From the NCBI RefSeq assembly GCF_023566055.1, contig NZ_JALIQP010000004.1, positions 248,001-312,000 of the forward strand: a stretch of DNA of 64,000 nucleotides. The letters are read 5' to 3'. The DNA comes from Halosolutus amylolyticus (lineage in GTDB: Archaea; Halobacteriota; Halobacteria; Halobacteriales; Natrialbaceae). Numbering within the stretch: position 1 is the first letter of the stretch; each line of letters starts with the position of its first letter. The position numbers and the translations under genes are program-made. The notes beneath the pieces are model-generated. The model had not been told where the DNA came from and ran no database searches. It saw only the letters and a list, made by a program, of their open reading frames with translations. This document shows, piece after piece, positions 63,039 through 64,000 of the stretch.

Positions 63039-63170
63039 GTCCCAGCCTTCAGCGGCCGTCCTAAAACAGTTTGTCAGTTCGTCGTGGTTCGACGACCGCT
63101 CGACCGGGCGGCCGAACGGCCCCGACGCCGACGACGTCCCGGTTCGTCGTCCAATGCCGGCCGTCGATCG

Positions 63171-63380
63171 CTACGCGGAGACCTCGTACCCCGCGTCCTC
63201 GATCGTCGTGGCGATCGTCTCCTCGTCGACGGCAGTCTCGTCGTGTTCGACGCGCACCTGGTCGGCTTCGTGGTTCGCCGTGACCGACGAGATCCCCTCG
63301 AGCGCTTCGAGCGCGTCGGTGACGTTCTGTTCGCAGCCGTCACAGGCCATGCCGGTAACGTCGAGCGTGGTCTGCTCCAT
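63171..63380 (-). CDS. Heavy-metal-associated domain protein, CopZ-like
   Basis: 69 residues: the HMA fold with GMACDGCEQNV (Cys13, Cys16), the pair that binds Cu(I). It ends EDAGYEVSA as in CopZ. It could be a copper chaperone for a P-type ATPase encoded elsewhere. Confidence 0.92.
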   Translation of the reverse strand: MEQTTLDVTGMACDGCEQNVTDALEALEGISSVTANHEADQVRVEHDETAVDEETIATTIEDAGYEVSA

Positions 63381-63482
63381 GGGGGACGCTACTCACTGGT
63401 CCGGGTTGAGCGTTCCGTTCTCGGAAAACGCCCCCGTCGGGCGGAACTAGCGGCGTCGTCCAACCGCTGATCGCCCTGGACG

Positions 63483-63794
63483 TCACTCGCTGCTGGTCGG
63501 CTGGCGACCGAGTTCATCGGCGACCGCGTCGACCTTCGCCTGGGCGGACGTCTCGCGAGATCGCTTGTCGTCGACCTTGAGCACGGTGCTCACCCGATCG
63601 CCGTCGACGGCGTCGTGTGCGGCCTGTGCGGCCGCGAACAGTTCGTCCGTGCTGTCGGCCTCGATCACGGTTCCCATCGGATTCGTCTCGTACTCGACGT
63701 CGTACTCCTCGAGTGCCGCCACGGCTTTCGCGACCTCGCTAGCCATACTGTCCTCGATCACCGGTGCGACGCTCAGCAGTGCAACGACGGTCAT
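63483..63794 (-). CDS. MTH1187 family thiamine-binding-type protein
   Basis: 103 residues. VVALLSVAPVIEDSMASEVA, YDVEYETNPMGTVIEADSTD and a C-terminal helix with VDDKRS match the MTH1187/YkoF group (DUF77), some of which bind thiamine or related heterocycles. It is a small cytosolic protein, probably a tetramer as in relatives. The role here is unknown. Confidence 0.88.
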   Translation of the reverse strand: MTVVALLSVAPVIEDSMASEVAKAVAALEEYDVEYETNPMGTVIEADSTDELFAAAQAAHDAVDGDRVSTVLKVDDKRSRETSAQAKVDAVADELGRQPTSSE

Positions 63795-63897
63795 AGGGGT
63801 ACGTGAGGGCTCCGTGGCCCTAAATCCGCCCCTTGCCGGCGCTTCGCTCCCGTCGCTATTCGTCGATCGACGCGCGAAAACAGAACTAGATGGGCCG

Positions 63898-63999
63898 TTA
63901 GCGCCGCGACCCGGACGGCGGATAGATGATGACGTCGCCGTTCGCGTAGACGAACACCTCGTGTTCGAGGGCCGTGAACGCGACGTGACCGCCGGAGCG
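63898..63999 (-). CDS. C-terminal end of an unidentified protein, runs off right edge
   Basis: A frame on the minus strand enters from the right edge and ends at TAA (63898-63900). The visible 33 residues include GHVAFTALEHEVFVYANGDV and end PPSGSRR. The family is not recognisable from this fragment. Confidence 0.55.
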   Translation of the reverse strand, partial: RSGGHVAFTALEHEVFVYANGDVIIYPPSGSRR

Positions 64000-64000
64000 C

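Noticed and set aside
1-64000. CRISPR arrays, complete insertion sequences and rRNA genes
   Set aside because: No regularly spaced repeats, no transposase motifs and no rRNA-like sequence were seen on reading through; only the MITE-like palindrome at 44848 suggests mobile DNA.

Overview
The window reads as haloarchaeal chromosome, most like the Natrialba/Natrinema/Haloterrigena side of the group. The evidence is GC-rich DNA, strongly acidic proteins, twin-arginine signal peptides, TATA boxes placed for leaderless transcripts, and family markers: CDC48, methenyl-H4MPT cyclohydrolase, a DUF2240-type protein, an archaeal GTPBP1-like GTPase, LarC and a winged-helix protein of the DUF7344 type. 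The genus is inference. I found no rRNA, intact tRNA, CRISPR array or transposase.

Layout. (1) 1-5.1 kb: the end of an unidentified protein, a secreted protein with three repeats, then an overlapping glmS/glmU-like pair that feeds UDP-GlcNAc into what follows. (2) 5.1-37.6 kb: a large accessory surface-glycan locus with genes on both strands and many 300-800 bp gaps. It holds a nonulosonic (pseudaminic-like) acid pathway: a CBS-SDR fusion dehydratase/epimerase, a DegT aminotransferase, a PseG-like hydrolase, a NeuB/PseI-like synthase, a NeuD/PglD-like acyltransferase, a PseF/NeuA-like CMP transferase and two Pse-associated methylases. It also holds WecB/WecC for UDP-ManNAcA, at least five glycosyltransferases, an ABC exporter that could be a flippase, a KpsC/S-like protein, a multi-pass membrane protein, and three polysaccharide-lyase-like paralogues. 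An asparagine-synthase-like pseudogene lies inside it. (3) 37.6-44.7 kb: a very AT-rich stretch, then core genes: a DUF457 membrane protein, larC with a large His-rich insertion, cdc48, an EamA transporter and a winged-helix regulator. (4) 44.8-51.3 kb: a complete peptide ABC transporter operon transcribed leftward (binding protein, B, C, D, F), ending in a palindromic MITE-like element that supplies the last codons of the F subunit. (5) 51.6-64 kb: housekeeping and small conserved genes: RNase H, DUF2240, two HAD hydrolases, a K+/H+ antiporter with its RCK-type partner, methylglyoxal synthase divergent from a glyoxalase-fold gene, pyrF, a GTPBP1-like GTPase, mch, a CopZ-like chaperone, an MTH1187-type protein and two tiny zinc-ribbon proteins.

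How it fits together (inference). GlmS and the GlmU-like enzyme make UDP-GlcNAc. WecB/WecC divert part to UDP-ManNAcA, and the Pse-type enzymes divert part to a CMP-activated nonulosonic acid. Glycosyltransferases assemble the acidic sugars, and the ABC exporter or the membrane protein exports or finishes them. The three lyase-like proteins may trim or release the uronate-containing polymer. The least conventional features are the CBS-SDR fusion with a duplicated start region, the lyase-like paralogues inside a nonulosonic acid cluster, and the palindromic element forming the end of the transporter gene.
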